From contig JAMPAK010000001.1 in assembly GCA_023667285.1 (NCBI GenBank), positions 1,651,486-1,715,485 of the forward strand: a DNA stretch of 64,000 nucleotides, read 5' to 3'. Below are positions 52,460 to 61,843 of this stretch, in pieces. Under the pieces are notes generated by a model. That model worked only from the letters and a program-made list of their open reading frames with translations, was not told the DNA's origin and did no database searches. The position numbers and the translations under genes were made by a program. Numbering within the stretch: the stretch's first letter is position 1; every line of letters starts with the position of its first letter. This stretch comes from Muribaculaceae bacterium. Its GTDB lineage: Bacteria; Bacteroidota; Bacteroidia; Bacteroidales; Muribaculaceae.

Positions 52460-53784
52460 GATTCTGAATCTTTGAAAAGCTTTTGGCTGAGAAGATTGAG
52501 AGCCTTTATCTTGTCTTCCTTGCGGATAAGGAAGGAGATGTTGTAGTTTGAGCCGCCATATGATATCATGCGGACTGGAATCTCTGCGAGAGCCTCGACG
52601 GCTCGGGCCTCATAACCGGTGTTGGTCCAATCCATGTTGCCCACGACGGCGATTATGGCCATGTCTCTGTCCACATGCACCGTGCCAAACTTTTTGAGCT
52701 CGTCGACAATCTCCGGCAGATACCTCTCTGAGTCGATTGACAGTGAAACGCCCACCTCGCTTGTAGCCACCATGTCTATGGCGGTCTTGAATTTCTCGAA
52801 GGTCTCGAACACACGTGTCAGGAAGCCATAGGCCAGGAGCATGCGTGAACTCTTGATTTTAATGGCGATGACATTGTCCTTTGCAGCGACAGCCTTGATG
52901 GACGGCTCTGAGACATGGTTGTATATGAGTGTGCCATGAGCCTCAGGCTCCATGGTGTTGAGCAGACGGACGGGTATATTGTTCACCTTGGCGGGCAGCA
53001 CACAAGTGGGGTGGAGAATCTTCGCTCCGAAATAGGCTAATTCGGCGGCCTCCTCATAGTGGAGCTCGCTGACAGGCTTGGTGCCTTCGACATAACGGGG
53101 ATCGTTGTTGTGCATCCCGTCAATGTCAGTCCATATCTCTATCTCCTCAGCCTCGATGGCTGCGCCGATGATTGAGGCCGTGTAGTCGCTGCCACCTCGC
53201 TGCAGGTTGTCAATCTCGCCAGTGGCATTGCGGCAGATGTAGCCCTGGGTGATGAAGATGTCTGCATCCTGATATTTATCGAGCAGTGGGAGCAGGTGCA
53301 TCTGTATATGATTCATGTCCGGCTCGCCGTTCTTGTCGGTCTTCATATAGTCGAGAGCCGGGAGCGACTCAGCATATATGCCCCTCTCGTTGAGGAGGAT
53401 GGTCATCATCGCTACACTCATAATTTCACCCTGGGCGAGGATTATCTTCTCCTCGACCTCCGTGAAATTCTCGCGTGAGGTGAATGAGCGGATGAAGTTG
53501 AAGCATGCCTTTATCTCCTTGAGAGCACGCTCGCGGCTCTCAAGGAGGTCATAGAGCGATGCTAGGGTCTTGAGATATTTTGATTCAAGGATGTTTATAG
53601 TCTCCTTGGCTCCGTTGATGTTGCGTTTGTACAGGTAGTCGGCTATCTCGACAAGTGTGTTCGTAGTCCCAGACATAGCCGAGAGGACTATGATGTTGCG
53701 GCCACGCTCGCTGACAAGCGAGGCGACATGCCTGATGCGTTCGGCCGAGCCGACGGATGTTCCTCCAAACTTGAGTACTTTCAT
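52456..53784 (-). CDS. lysC: Aspartate kinase, monofunctional
   Basis: Phosphorylates aspartate, the first step toward lysine, threonine and methionine. The 442-residue protein has the kinase start KVLKFGGTSVGSAERI, the GSDYTASIIGAA nucleotide-site segment and FGAKILHPTCVLPA, followed by two ACT domains (from about 300) that would sense lysine or threonine. There is no homoserine dehydrogenase domain. A -7 box lies upstream, and lysC begins 63 bases after the TPR gene. It heads a seven-gene run down to rlmD. No L-box (lysine riboswitch) is visible in the short leader. Confidence 0.93.
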   Translation of the reverse strand: MKVLKFGGTSVGSAERIRHVASLVSERGRNIIVLSAMSGTTNTLVEIADYLYKRNINGAKETINILESKYLKTLASLYDLLESRERALKEIKACFNFIRSFTSRENFTEVEEKIILAQGEIMSVAMMTILLNERGIYAESLPALDYMKTDKNGEPDMNHIQMHLLPLLDKYQDADIFITQGYICRNATGEIDNLQRGGSDYTASIIGAAIEAEEIEIWTDIDGMHNNDPRYVEGTKPVSELHYEEAAELAYFGAKILHPTCVLPAKVNNIPVRLLNTMEPEAHGTLIYNHVSEPSIKAVAAKDNVIAIKIKSSRMLLAYGFLTRVFETFEKFKTAIDMVATSEVGVSLSIDSERYLPEIVDELKKFGTVHVDRDMAIIAVVGNMDWTNTGYEARAVEALAEIPVRMISYGGSNYNISFLIRKEDKIKALNLLSQKLFKDSES

Positions 53785-53803
53785 TTGTCAGTCAATTTGG
53801 GGT

Positions 53804-53811
53804 CAAAGTTA
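53804..53811 (-). promoter_or_regulatory. -7 box of the lysC operon
   Basis: TAACTTTG on the minus strand, 20 bases before the lysC ATG. A TTTG lies upstream but only 12 bases away, so the -33 element is not well formed. Confidence 0.5.
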
Positions 53812-53847
53812 CAAAAAAATCATCAAACACTCCTCCTCCCGTGACTT

Positions 53848-55881
53848 CTATTTTACAGACATGCGTTTGAGAAGGTTGTAGGAGGGGACAATGCCGAGGC
53901 TCCCGGCTTTGCTTAGGTCGTTGAAAGCGGCATCTTTGTTGCCCAGCGTCAGGTAGACATATCCTCGGTTGTAGTATGCCTCCCCGAAGTCAGGCTTGAT
54001 CTCAATGGCACGGCTCAATGAGAGGAGCGCAGATGTGAAGTCGCCCTCTGAGGCGAGGATGACACCTTTGTTATAGTGAGCCACGGGCATCAACGGTGAG
54101 AGCTCGATGACCTTGTCGAGATCGGCAATCGCACTGCGCACTGCCCCTTGTCCTCCCGGGAGCGATGGCCTGGAAGGGTCGGCCTCAGCGTTTCCATGAT
54201 GTGTGCGCGACAGGAGGTACTCGGCGTTTGCCCTAATGAGATATGCCAGTGTGAAATCAGACGTGAGGGCTATAGCGCGGTTGAGGTCGGCTATGGCGTT
54301 CTCATAGTCGCGCAGGGTCATGAAGTCCATGGCGCGACCCAGATAGTCGATGGCTCGTGGCGTGTGGCTTGCAAGATATGAGTTGTAGTATGCCATAGAC
54401 TCGAAATGCCGTTGGGCTGTCTCCTCGTCAGTCGAGACCGGCTCATGGTTTGTCACCTGAAGCAGGAACCTGAGGGCGCGTGTTGAGTTTATTTCCTCGA
54501 CCTCACGCATGTAGTCGCCGCTCATCTTGAGTTCTGTGGGGGAGGAGTAGTAGGTCACAGCGAATATCGGCTCCATTTCGATAGTGAGGTTTCGGTCCTG
54601 CACCTTGCCGCGGATTTCTTTGCTGTTGAATATCTGCTCTGGCTGAGAGTTGTCGGCGATTGTGTTGAGCGAACTGAAGCGCCTTTTGACCTGCTCCTGG
54701 GTCTCAGTCTTCCTAGTGGGAGATGTGCTCTCAGCGGTCGAGGTGTCGGTCGAGTCAGTCGGGACTGCAGTGAAGCGTCCGCCAGGGTCGAGTTGCACTT
54801 TGGTCTTGGCCAATGCCAGAGACTTGTTGTAGTCTTTCTCGGCTCCGCGTGTGTCACCCTTGCGCATACGGGCGTCATATCTCAGGAAATAAGCGGCAGC
54901 AAAGTCCGGGAACACCTCAAGCAGGCGGTCAATGTCGGCAATGGCTCTGTCTAGCCGTCCGGTCTCTGAGAGGATTATAGCCCTGTTGTAAAGGGCCTTG
55001 TAGTCCTCGGGGTCAATGTCGAGCACACGGGAGAAATCGGCAATGGCTTTGTCTGTCTCATGGACCTCTGTGCGGAGAAGGCCTCGGTTGAACATAGCCA
55101 TAGTGTTGTCAGGCTCCAGCTGCAGGGCATAGTCATAGTCGGCAAAGGCTCCCTGGAAGTCATCTGTCATATATCTCAGATATGCGCGGTTGATAAAGAA
55201 TCCTGCATATTTAGGCTGAAGCCTGATGGCCTTGTCCATGTCTGCAAGGGCGGCTGTATAGTCACCCCTGGAGTTTATGGCAATGTCAGCTCGCATAACA
55301 TAGCCGTTCACGGCATTGCGGTTGATGGACAAAGCCTTGTCGATATCCTCTTTGGCGCTAACGGTATCCTTTTGTTCGAGCCTGAGGCGCGCGCGGCCGA
55401 GATAGCCTCCGTCAAAACCGGGAAATCGCTTGAGAAGATAGGCGTAGGTTGAGTCGGCACCCTCTAATTCTCCTACATCTTGCTGTGCGATGGCTTTGTT
55501 ATAGAGAAGCCCTCGTGAGTCAGGCATCATGGAGAGGGCATGTGTGTAGTCATCTATGGCCTCGCGGGTCTTTCCCATGTTCTGGCGTGCCACACCGCGC
55601 ACTTCCCAGGCATCTACAATGAACGGGTTTCTCTCCAAGGCGAGTGTGGCATCCTGCTCGGCTCCCAGATAGTCGTCAAGATTCAGTTTGGCCACAGAGC
55701 GCAGGAAGTAAGGCTGCGCCAGATAAGGCTTCACACTGATAACACGGTTGAAGTATTGAATCGATAGGACATAGTCCTCGAAATATAGATTGTTTTGCCC
55801 TATGCGGAGCACCTGGTCGGTGTTTATCTGCCCTGAGGCAAGCAGAGGAAGCAAGAGCAATATGGTGAATAGTCTTTTCAT
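53848..55881 (-). CDS. Exported TPR-repeat protein
   Basis: A 677-residue protein made largely of tetratricopeptide repeats (about eleven), with units such as ALSINRNAVNGYVMRADIAI and ADFSRVLDIDPEDYKALYNR. The frame is open to 56019, but I choose the ATG at 55881, which gives a signal peptide (MKRLFTILLLLPLLASGQ) and lies just below a -7 box. The middle (residues about 340-480) breaks the repeats with a Thr/Ser-rich linker and a beta-like segment (IRGKVQDRNLTIEMEPIFAV). A final set of repeats reaches the C-terminus. TPR arrays scaffold protein complexes, here presumably in the periplasm. Its partners are unknown. Confidence 0.88.
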   Translation of the reverse strand: MKRLFTILLLLPLLASGQINTDQVLRIGQNNLYFEDYVLSIQYFNRVISVKPYLAQPYFLRSVAKLNLDDYLGAEQDATLALERNPFIVDAWEVRGVARQNMGKTREAIDDYTHALSMMPDSRGLLYNKAIAQQDVGELEGADSTYAYLLKRFPGFDGGYLGRARLRLEQKDTVSAKEDIDKALSINRNAVNGYVMRADIAINSRGDYTAALADMDKAIRLQPKYAGFFINRAYLRYMTDDFQGAFADYDYALQLEPDNTMAMFNRGLLRTEVHETDKAIADFSRVLDIDPEDYKALYNRAIILSETGRLDRAIADIDRLLEVFPDFAAAYFLRYDARMRKGDTRGAEKDYNKSLALAKTKVQLDPGGRFTAVPTDSTDTSTAESTSPTRKTETQEQVKRRFSSLNTIADNSQPEQIFNSKEIRGKVQDRNLTIEMEPIFAVTYYSSPTELKMSGDYMREVEEINSTRALRFLLQVTNHEPVSTDEETAQRHFESMAYYNSYLASHTPRAIDYLGRAMDFMTLRDYENAIADLNRAIALTSDFTLAYLIRANAEYLLSRTHHGNAEADPSRPSLPGGQGAVRSAIADLDKVIELSPLMPVAHYNKGVILASEGDFTSALLSLSRAIEIKPDFGEAYYNRGYVYLTLGNKDAAFNDLSKAGSLGIVPSYNLLKRMSVK

Positions 55882-55904
55882 TGATGAATGATAAAAGTAA
55901 TCTG

Positions 55905-55912
55905 CAAAATTA
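55905..55912 (-). promoter_or_regulatory. -7 box of the TPR gene
   Basis: TAATTTTG on the minus strand, 23 bases before the ATG at 55881, which favours that start over the upstream one at 56019. Confidence 0.55.
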
Positions 55913-55989
55913 GTGAAAGTTTTCGGTTTGAAGCATTCTAAAAGGCCTGTCATCATGTAAAAGTATATGAAATTCTCCTTAATTTTGTT

Positions 55990-55997
55990 TACTTTTG
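55990..55997 (+). promoter_or_regulatory. -7 box of the VanX-like gene
   Basis: TACTTTTG ends four bases before the ATG at 56002, so the message would be leaderless. No consensus -33 element is seen. Confidence 0.45.
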
Positions 55998-56001
55998 TGC
56001 C

Positions 56002-56682
56002 ATGAAACGGTCTTTTCAATCGATTGTTCTTCTTTTTATGATATCTCTGACTCCATCTATGTGCGCGGAGCCTCTCGATTCCATCCTGTCGCGCAAGGGA
56101 TATACCGACGTCTCCACCATCTCCCCAGAGATTATCGTCAGCCTGATGTACAGTCGGCCTGACAATTTCACGGGTCGTGTGCTTTATGAGCCTGACGTCC
56201 TCTCACGGGGATGGCTGCACCCTGACGCTGCCAAAGCGCTGGGAAAGGCTCAGGAGGTGCTTTCGCGTGAGGCCCCGGGGATGCGTCTGCTTGTCAAGGA
56301 CGCAGCCCGTCCGATGAGCGTGCAGCGGCTTATGTTTGATGCTGTCAAAGGAACCCCCAAGGCTAACTATGTTGCAAACCCGGCGCGGGGCGGGGGATTG
56401 CATAATTTCGGGCTGGCTGTCGACATCACGCTCGCAGACCCCTCCGGACGCGAGATTCCCATGGGCACCCCCGTGGACCATCTCGGTCCTGAGGCTAACA
56501 TTGACCGCGAGCGGGAACTTGTGAGCCACGGAGTCATCTCGGAGACAGAACGGCAGAACAGGCTGTTGCTCAGAAAGGTCATGCGCGAGGCCGGATTCCA
56601 CACCATCCGCACGGAGTGGTGGCATTTTAACTTATGTCCGCTCTCAGAGGCTCGTCGCAGGTATCATCTGATTGATTTCTAA
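56002..56682 (+). CDS. D-Ala-D-Ala dipeptidase-like peptidase (M15D, VanX/DdpX family)
   Basis: Predicted to hydrolyse D-Ala-D-Ala dipeptides released from cell-wall precursors. The 226-residue protein has a signal peptide (KRSFQSIVLLFMISLTPSMC), so it acts in the periplasm or, if the Cys at 21 is lipidated, on a membrane. Zinc and catalytic residues are present: His134 and Asp141 in GGLHNFGLAVDIT, Glu205 and His208 in TEWWHFN. Family length is about 190-230. With no van genes around, a role in wall recycling is more likely than glycopeptide resistance. The next ATG (residue 13) would spoil the signal, so 56002 is the start. Confidence 0.87.
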   Translation: MKRSFQSIVLLFMISLTPSMCAEPLDSILSRKGYTDVSTISPEIIVSLMYSRPDNFTGRVLYEPDVLSRGWLHPDAAKALGKAQEVLSREAPGMRLLVKDAARPMSVQRLMFDAVKGTPKANYVANPARGGGLHNFGLAVDITLADPSGREIPMGTPVDHLGPEANIDRERELVSHGVISETERQNRLLLRKVMREAGFHTIRTEWWHFNLCPLSEARRRYHLIDF

Positions 56683-56748
56683 TTTCAAGTATCTTTTCCA
56701 ATGGTCATCCGGGCCGGAATCAGATGTAAAGGTTACAAATATTTTTTG

Positions 56749-56756
56749 TACCTTTG
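56749..56756 (+). promoter_or_regulatory. -7 box of prfC
   Basis: TACCTTTG lies 32 bases before the prfC ATG. The -33 position is weak. Confidence 0.55.
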
Positions 56757-56788
56757 CACCCTGAAACGAAAAATCAACGAAGCCAATC

Positions 56789-58366
56789 ATGTCGCTTAAA
56801 GAAGAAATAAGCCGTAGACGCACATTTGCCATAATCTCTCACCCTGATGCCGGCAAGACCACTCTGACAGAGAAACTCCTTCTCTTCGGAGGTGCCATAC
56901 ATATAGCAGGTGCCGTGAAGTCGAACAAAATCAAGAAAACAGCCACTTCTGACTGGATGGAGATTGAGAAACAGAGAGGCATCTCTGTGGCGACATCTGT
57001 GATGGGCTTCAACTATGGCGACTATAAGATAAATATCCTTGACACCCCGGGTCACCAGGATTTTGCCGAGGACACTTACCGCACTCTTACCGCAGTCGAT
57101 TCAGTCATTATAGTTGTCGACGTGGCCAAAGGTGTGGAGCGGCAGACAAGAAAACTCATGGAGGTGTGTCGCATGAGAAACACTCCGGTTATCATCTTTG
57201 TCAACAAACTCGACCGCGAGGGGCGCGATCCATTCGATATCCTTGATGAACTTGAAAGCGAACTCAAGATAAAGGTCAGACCTCTTTCCTGGCCTATAAA
57301 TATAGGTGAGCGGTTCAAAGGTGTATATAATATTTATGAGCATGGCCTCGATCTTTTCACCCCTGACAAGCAGAGGGTGAGCGAGCGAGTGGAGATTGAC
57401 TCTCTCTCCGACCCGCGGATTGATGAGGCTGTCGGTGAGGCAGATGCAGCCAAACTCCGCGACGACATTGAACTCATCGAGGGGGTCTATCCTCCGTTTG
57501 ACAAAGAGGAATATCTTGCCGGAGAGGTGGCGCCTGTGTTCTTTGGCTCGGCACTCAATACATTTGGCGTCAAGGAACTGCTCGATTGCTTTGTAGAGAT
57601 TGCCCCGTCGCCCCGTCCCATCGAGGCCGAGGAACGCGAGGTTGACCCTGAGGAAGAGGGCTTCACAGGCTTTGTCTTCAAGATACATGCCAACATGGAT
57701 CCCAACCACCGCTCCTGCATAGCATTCGTCAAGGTATGCTCTGGCAAGTTTGAACGCAATGCACCCTATCGCCAGATGAGAACAGGGAAGACGCTCCGAT
57801 TCGCATCGCCCACCGCCTTCATGGCTCAGAAAAAGAGCATTGTAGACGATGCCTATCCCGGTGATATTGTGGGTATACCTGACACCGGCAACTTCAAAAT
57901 CGGCGACACGCTCACCTCCGGAGAGACACTCCATTTCAAGGGGCTTCCCAGTTTCTCGCCTGAGATGTTCAAGTATATCGAGAATGCCGATCCTATGAAG
58001 GCCAAGCAGCTTGACAAGGGAATCCAGCAGCTCATGGATGAGGGCGTGGCCCAGCTTTTCGTCAATCAATTCAACGGACGCAAGATTATTGGTACCGTCG
58101 GACAACTCCAGTTTGAGGTGATACAATACCGACTCGAGCATGAATATGGCGCACAGTGTCGATGGGAACCACTATCGCTCTACAAGGCTTGCTGGATAGA
58201 GAGCGACGATCCTGCGGCCCTTGAGGCTTTCAAGAAGAGAAAGCATCAGTTCATGGCCCTTGACCGTGAGGGTAGGGATGTATTCCTTGCCGACTCACCT
58301 TATGTACTTCAGATGGCGCAGAACGATTTCCCTAAAATCAGGTTCCACTTCTCGAGCGAGTTCTGA
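56789..58366 (+). CDS. prfC: Peptide chain release factor 3
   Basis: A GTPase that removes release factors 1 and 2 from the ribosome after termination. The 525-residue protein has the G1 loop SHPDAGKTT (17-25), DTPGHQDF (G3), NKLDREG (G4) and the RF3-specific C-terminal domain with [15 protein letters not shown]. Length matches E. coli RF3 (529). The start [20 protein letters not shown] is standard. Followed by typA 72 bases downstream, with its own promoter. Confidence 0.96.
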   Translation: MSLKEEISRRRTFAIISHPDAGKTTLTEKLLLFGGAIHIAGAVKSNKIKKTATSDWMEIEKQRGISVATSVMGFNYGDYKINILDTPGHQDFAEDTYRTLTAVDSVIIVVDVAKGVERQTRKLMEVCRMRNTPVIIFVNKLDREGRDPFDILDELESELKIKVRPLSWPINIGERFKGVYNIYEHGLDLFTPDKQRVSERVEIDSLSDPRIDEAVGEADAAKLRDDIELIEGVYPPFDKEEYLAGEVAPVFFGSALNTFGVKELLDCFVEIAPSPRPIEAEEREVDPEEEGFTGFVFKIHANMDPNHRSCIAFVKVCSGKFERNAPYRQMRTGKTLRFASPTAFMAQKKSIVDDAYPGDIVGIPDTGNFKIGDTLTSGETLHFKGLPSFSPEMFKYIENADPMKAKQLDKGIQQLMDEGVAQLFVNQFNGRKIIGTVGQLQFEVIQYRLEHEYGAQCRWEPLSLYKACWIESDDPAALEAFKKRKHQFMALDREGRDVFLADSPYVLQMAQNDFPKIRFHFSSEF

Positions 58367-58372
58367 ATTTCT

Positions 58373-58404
58373 TTTGCTCTGTCAGCAGAAAATTCGTAAC
58401 TTTG
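58373..58404 (+). promoter_or_regulatory. Promoter of typA
   Basis: TTTG (58373-58376), exactly 20 bases, then TAACTTTG (58397-58404). It begins just past the prfC stop. The leader is about 30 bases. Confidence 0.8.
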
Positions 58405-58438
58405 CACGTTCAAAAAAATCAGAAGACTAGAAAACAAG

Positions 58439-60238
58439 ATGCAGAAGATACGTAACATCGCCATTATAGCCCATGTGGACCACGGGAAGACAACCCTTGT
58501 CGACAAGATGCTCATGGCGGGCAAACTGTTTCGCGACAACCAGACAACTGGCGAACTCATTCTCGACAACAATGATCTCGAGCGCGAACGTGGGATAACA
58601 ATCCTCTCAAAAAACGTATCCATAAATTATAACGGCTATAAAATCAATATTATAGATACTCCGGGACACGCTGACTTCGGCGGCGAGGTCGAGAGAGTGC
58701 TCAATATGGCCGACGGCTGTCTGCTGCTGGTAGACGCCTTTGAGGGGCCTATGCCTCAGACAAGATTCGTGCTTCAGAAGGCTATTCAGATGGGTCTAAA
58801 GCCTGTAGTAGTAATTAACAAGGTCGACAAGCCCAATTGTCGCCCTGACGAGGTGCAGGAGATGGTGTTCGACCTCATGTGCAATCTGGATGCCACTGAG
58901 GACCAGCTTGACTTCCCCACCATCTATGGATCTGCCAAGCAGGGATGGATGAGCACAGACTACAACACCCCGACAGACAATATCACCCCGGTGCTAGACG
59001 CGATAATCGAGTATATCCCCGAGCCTGAGGTGCTTGAGGGTGACGCTCAGATGCTCATCACTTCTCTCGACTACAGTAACTATGTGGGCCGCATTGCAGT
59101 GGGCCGTGTTCATCGCGGTGAGCTGCGCGAAGGCATGGAGATAGCGCTCTGCAAGAAGGACGGAAGCATAGTAAAGCAGCGTATCAAGGAACTGCATACA
59201 TTTGAGGGCATGGGCCGCAAGAAGGTGGAGAGCGTGAAGAGCGGCGACATTTGTGCCCTTGTGGGCATTGAGGGTTTTGAGATTGGCGACACCGTGGCTG
59301 ATGCTGCTAACCCTGAGCCACTTCCCCGTATAGCAATCGACGAGCCTACGATGTCAATGACATTCACCATCAACGACTCCCCCTTCTTCGGACGCGATGG
59401 CAAGTATGTCACCTCCCGCCACATCGGCGACCGCCTCACTAAAGAACTTGACCGCAACCTTGCCCTGAGAGTCACCAAGGGTGACCGTGAGGATGCGTGG
59501 ATTGTCTACGGTCGAGGTGTGCTGCATCTCTCCGTTCTCATCGAGACCATGCGTCGTGAGGGATTTGAACTTCAGGTGGGGCAGCCGCAGGTAATTGTTA
59601 AGCATATTGACGGACAGAAATGCGAGCCGGTAGAGATGCTTACTGTGAATGTCCCTGAGGAGTATTCATCGAAGATTATCGACATGGTGACCCGCCGCAA
59701 GGGTGAGATGATCAATATGACAACCCAGAACGACCGCATACACCTTGAGTTCCTCATCCCGTCGCGCGGCATCATAGGCCTCCGAAACAATGTGTTGACG
59801 GCATCGGCCGGCGAGGCCATCATGGCTCACCGCTTTCATGAATATCAGCCTTGGAAGGGTGATATTGAGCGCCGCACAAACGGCTCGCTCATAGCCATGG
59901 AGGCAGGTACGGCTTATGCCTATGCTATCGACAAACTCCAGGACCGTGGCCGCTTCTTTATCTTCCCCCAGGAGGAGGTATATGCCGGTCAGGTGGTGGG
60001 TGAGAGCGCCAAAGACAAGGATATCGTCATCAATGTCACCAAGAGCAAGAAACTCACCAACATGCGTGCCAGCGGTGCTGATGACAAGGCCAAGATTGTT
60101 CCCCCAGTTGTGTTCTCACTTGAAGAGGCTCTCGAATATATCAAGGAAGATGAATATGTGGAGGTGACGCCTCACCATATCCGCCTCCGCAAGATAATCC
60201 TTGATGAGCTCGAGAGAAAGAGAGCCAATAAGAGTTGA
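58439..60238 (+). CDS. typA: Translational GTPase TypA/BipA
   Basis: A ribosome-associated GTPase needed for growth under stress and for large-subunit assembly in other bacteria. The 599-residue protein has the G1 loop AHVDHGKTT (11-19), the effector region [22 protein letters not shown] and [13 protein letters not shown], then EF-G-like domains and the TypA-specific C-terminus (ending [12 protein letters not shown]). Length and motifs are standard. No signal of truncation. The 75 bases before the next gene carry that gene's promoter. Confidence 0.96.
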   Translation: MQKIRNIAIIAHVDHGKTTLVDKMLMAGKLFRDNQTTGELILDNNDLERERGITILSKNVSINYNGYKINIIDTPGHADFGGEVERVLNMADGCLLLVDAFEGPMPQTRFVLQKAIQMGLKPVVVINKVDKPNCRPDEVQEMVFDLMCNLDATEDQLDFPTIYGSAKQGWMSTDYNTPTDNITPVLDAIIEYIPEPEVLEGDAQMLITSLDYSNYVGRIAVGRVHRGELREGMEIALCKKDGSIVKQRIKELHTFEGMGRKKVESVKSGDICALVGIEGFEIGDTVADAANPEPLPRIAIDEPTMSMTFTINDSPFFGRDGKYVTSRHIGDRLTKELDRNLALRVTKGDREDAWIVYGRGVLHLSVLIETMRREGFELQVGQPQVIVKHIDGQKCEPVEMLTVNVPEEYSSKIIDMVTRRKGEMINMTTQNDRIHLEFLIPSRGIIGLRNNVLTASAGEAIMAHRFHEYQPWKGDIERRTNGSLIAMEAGTAYAYAIDKLQDRGRFFIFPQEEVYAGQVVGESAKDKDIVINVTKSKKLTNMRASGADDKAKIVPPVVFSLEEALEYIKEDEYVEVTPHHIRLRKIILDELERKRANKS

Positions 60239-60278
60239 GAGAGTTATTAACATTCGACTTGAATTCGCATTCCAATCC

Positions 60279-60309
60279 TTGCCCGGCAGATTTTTTTTGC
60301 TTAAATTTG
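60279..60309 (+). promoter_or_regulatory. Promoter of the HU-CCDC81/SPOR gene
   Basis: TTG (60279-60281), exactly 20 bases, then TAAATTTG (60302-60309). The GTG start codon is only four bases further, so the transcript would be leaderless. Confidence 0.65.
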
Positions 60310-60313
60310 CATT

Positions 60314-61258
60314 GTGAACGACCTTGCTCCACATATTGAATACCTGCTCCTCCGGCATGACTGTGTAATCGTGCCGGGGCTTGGCGCATTCCTAGCTCAC
60401 AGGAGTGGTGCAAAGGTCGACATGGAGACCGGGATGCTCATGCCCCCGGTGAGAACTCTTGGCTTTAATGCCGAACTCACCCACAGCGACGGCCTGCTCA
60501 TAGAGAGCGTGTCTCGCCGCGAGAGCATCTCCTTTGAAGCCGCCGGCAAGATGGTCGAGAAGTCTGTCTCATCGTTTCTATATCAATTGAAGGAGTCAGG
60601 GATTCTCCCGTTTGGCAATCTTGGAACCATCTCAACCACCGACGGTTCAGAATCGCTCCTCTTTGAGCCTGACATGGACAACTCGATTGTAAATCTACCG
60701 TCATGCGGTCTTATTCCCGTTGCGCTCCGTGCGCTCGACGACGAGAAAGAGGTTGTGGACGAGGCTCATGTGACACATGTGCGCCATCGCCGTCTGCGCA
60801 GAGGCCGTGTGGCAATGCTTGCTGCTTCAGTTGCTGTCTTGATGGTTCTGTTTGGTTTCCTCATCCGTAAGCCTGACTTCCCCGGGGCTGAGCGACATGA
60901 GTACGCATCAATCGACTCAAGCCTGCGGTCAAATGTCGGCAAGGTAGTTGCTGTCGAGGAGGAGTCCATTCTGGAGATTTCGCGTGAGATCCTGCTCAAT
61001 ATCTCCCGGCCTGTTGAACCTCTACAGACCAAGGCGGCTTCATCAACACCCGTGGGACGATACATCCTAGTCATAGGGTCATTCCCTTCACAGAAGGCTG
61101 CAGACCGCTTCATCAACGGCGACCCGAAACTCTCTGTCATGGAAATGGACGGAAAATATCGCGTGTATGCGGCCTCCGCTTCAAACATAAATGAGGCCCG
61201 TGATAAGTCCATGGAGCTCATTGGCACATACCCCAATGTTTGGATTTGTCGCCGCTGA
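60314..61258 (+). CDS. HU-CCDC81 and SPOR domain membrane protein
   Basis: A 314-residue protein combining a bacterial HU-CCDC81-like N-terminal region (residues about 1-135; opening HIEYLLLRHDCVIVPGLGAF, then FGNLGTI), a basic patch RHRRLRRGR followed by one membrane segment (about 166-184), a linker, and a C-terminal SPOR domain (about 249-314, with RYILVIGSFPSQKAADRFI). SPOR domains bind septal peptidoglycan lacking side chains, and HU-type domains bind nucleic acid or protein. The HU part lies on the cytoplasmic side and the SPOR part in the periplasm. It starts at a GTG, the only codon that keeps the family's N-terminus. Its role may be at the division site. This is inference. Confidence 0.85.
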   Translation: MNDLAPHIEYLLLRHDCVIVPGLGAFLAHRSGAKVDMETGMLMPPVRTLGFNAELTHSDGLLIESVSRRESISFEAAGKMVEKSVSSFLYQLKESGILPFGNLGTISTTDGSESLLFEPDMDNSIVNLPSCGLIPVALRALDDEKEVVDEAHVTHVRHRRLRRGRVAMLAASVAVLMVLFGFLIRKPDFPGAERHEYASIDSSLRSNVGKVVAVEEESILEISREILLNISRPVEPLQTKAASSTPVGRYILVIGSFPSQKAADRFINGDPKLSVMEMDGKYRVYAASASNINEARDKSMELIGTYPNVWICRR

Positions 61259-61318
61259 TTTTTTCACTCTCCCACACTTACCTTATACACAGAACCCTAA
61301 CATCCTCAATCCACCGCT

Positions 61319-61843
61319 ATGAATATTCATGAACTCCTGATAAAACGCCGTAGCATCCGCCGCTACACCCCTGAGAAGATTGACGCAGACTCTGTGCGCC
61401 TTATACTTGAGGCTGCCCTGCTCTCGCCAACATCCAAGTCTGCCCGTGCCTGGACTCCGGTTGTAGTAGAGAATCCTGAGATAATCGCCTCAATGGCCGG
61501 ATGCAAAGCCGCAGGAGCCGTGTCGCTAAAGTCGGCTCCGCTCGCTGTTGTTATGGCCGTTGACTCCACAAAGTCAGAAGCCTGGATTGAGGACGCATCA
61601 ATCGCCGCTTTCGCAATGCAGCTCCAGGCAGCAGATCTCGGGCTTGGCTCCTGTTGGATTCAGGTTTGGAATCGTTATACGCCGGACGGCGTCCCCTCTG
61701 AGGAGTATATCCGTGAACTGCTCGGGATTCCTGAGACATCGCCTGTGCTGTGTGTGCTGACATTCGGACACCCGGCCGAGGAAAGGAAGACTCAGGATAC
61801 GGAGAAACTTAAGTGGGAGAATATCCACATCGACAAATGGTGA
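61319..61843 (+). CDS. Nitroreductase-family FMN oxidoreductase
   Basis: A 174-residue flavoprotein of the nitroreductase fold. The N-terminal FMN-phosphate motif RRSIRRYTPE and the LSPTSKSARAW segment are typical, as is GLGSCWIQVW in the middle. Family members reduce nitro compounds, quinones or flavins with NAD(P)H; the substrate here is not known. It is short for the family but complete, ending TEKLKWENIHIDKW. The next gene overlaps its last seven bases. Confidence 0.85.
   Translation: MNIHELLIKRRSIRRYTPEKIDADSVRLILEAALLSPTSKSARAWTPVVVENPEIIASMAGCKAAGAVSLKSAPLAVVMAVDSTKSEAWIEDASIAAFAMQLQAADLGLGSCWIQVWNRYTPDGVPSEEYIRELLGIPETSPVLCVLTFGHPAEERKTQDTEKLKWENIHIDKW

Noticed and set aside
55882..56019. 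Upstream extension of the TPR frame
   Set aside because: It runs through the promoter region and into the divergent VanX-like gene; the signal peptide starts at 55881.
56002..56682. Glycopeptide (vancomycin) resistance gene
   Set aside because: The family also serves wall turnover, and no VanH, VanA-type ligase or VanRS gene is near; the signal peptide also argues against the cytoplasmic VanX role.
57101..58141. 346-residue minus-strand frame inside prfC
   Set aside because: It lies wholly antisense to a fully conserved prfC and has no promoter or recognisable domain; such long antisense frames come from codon bias.
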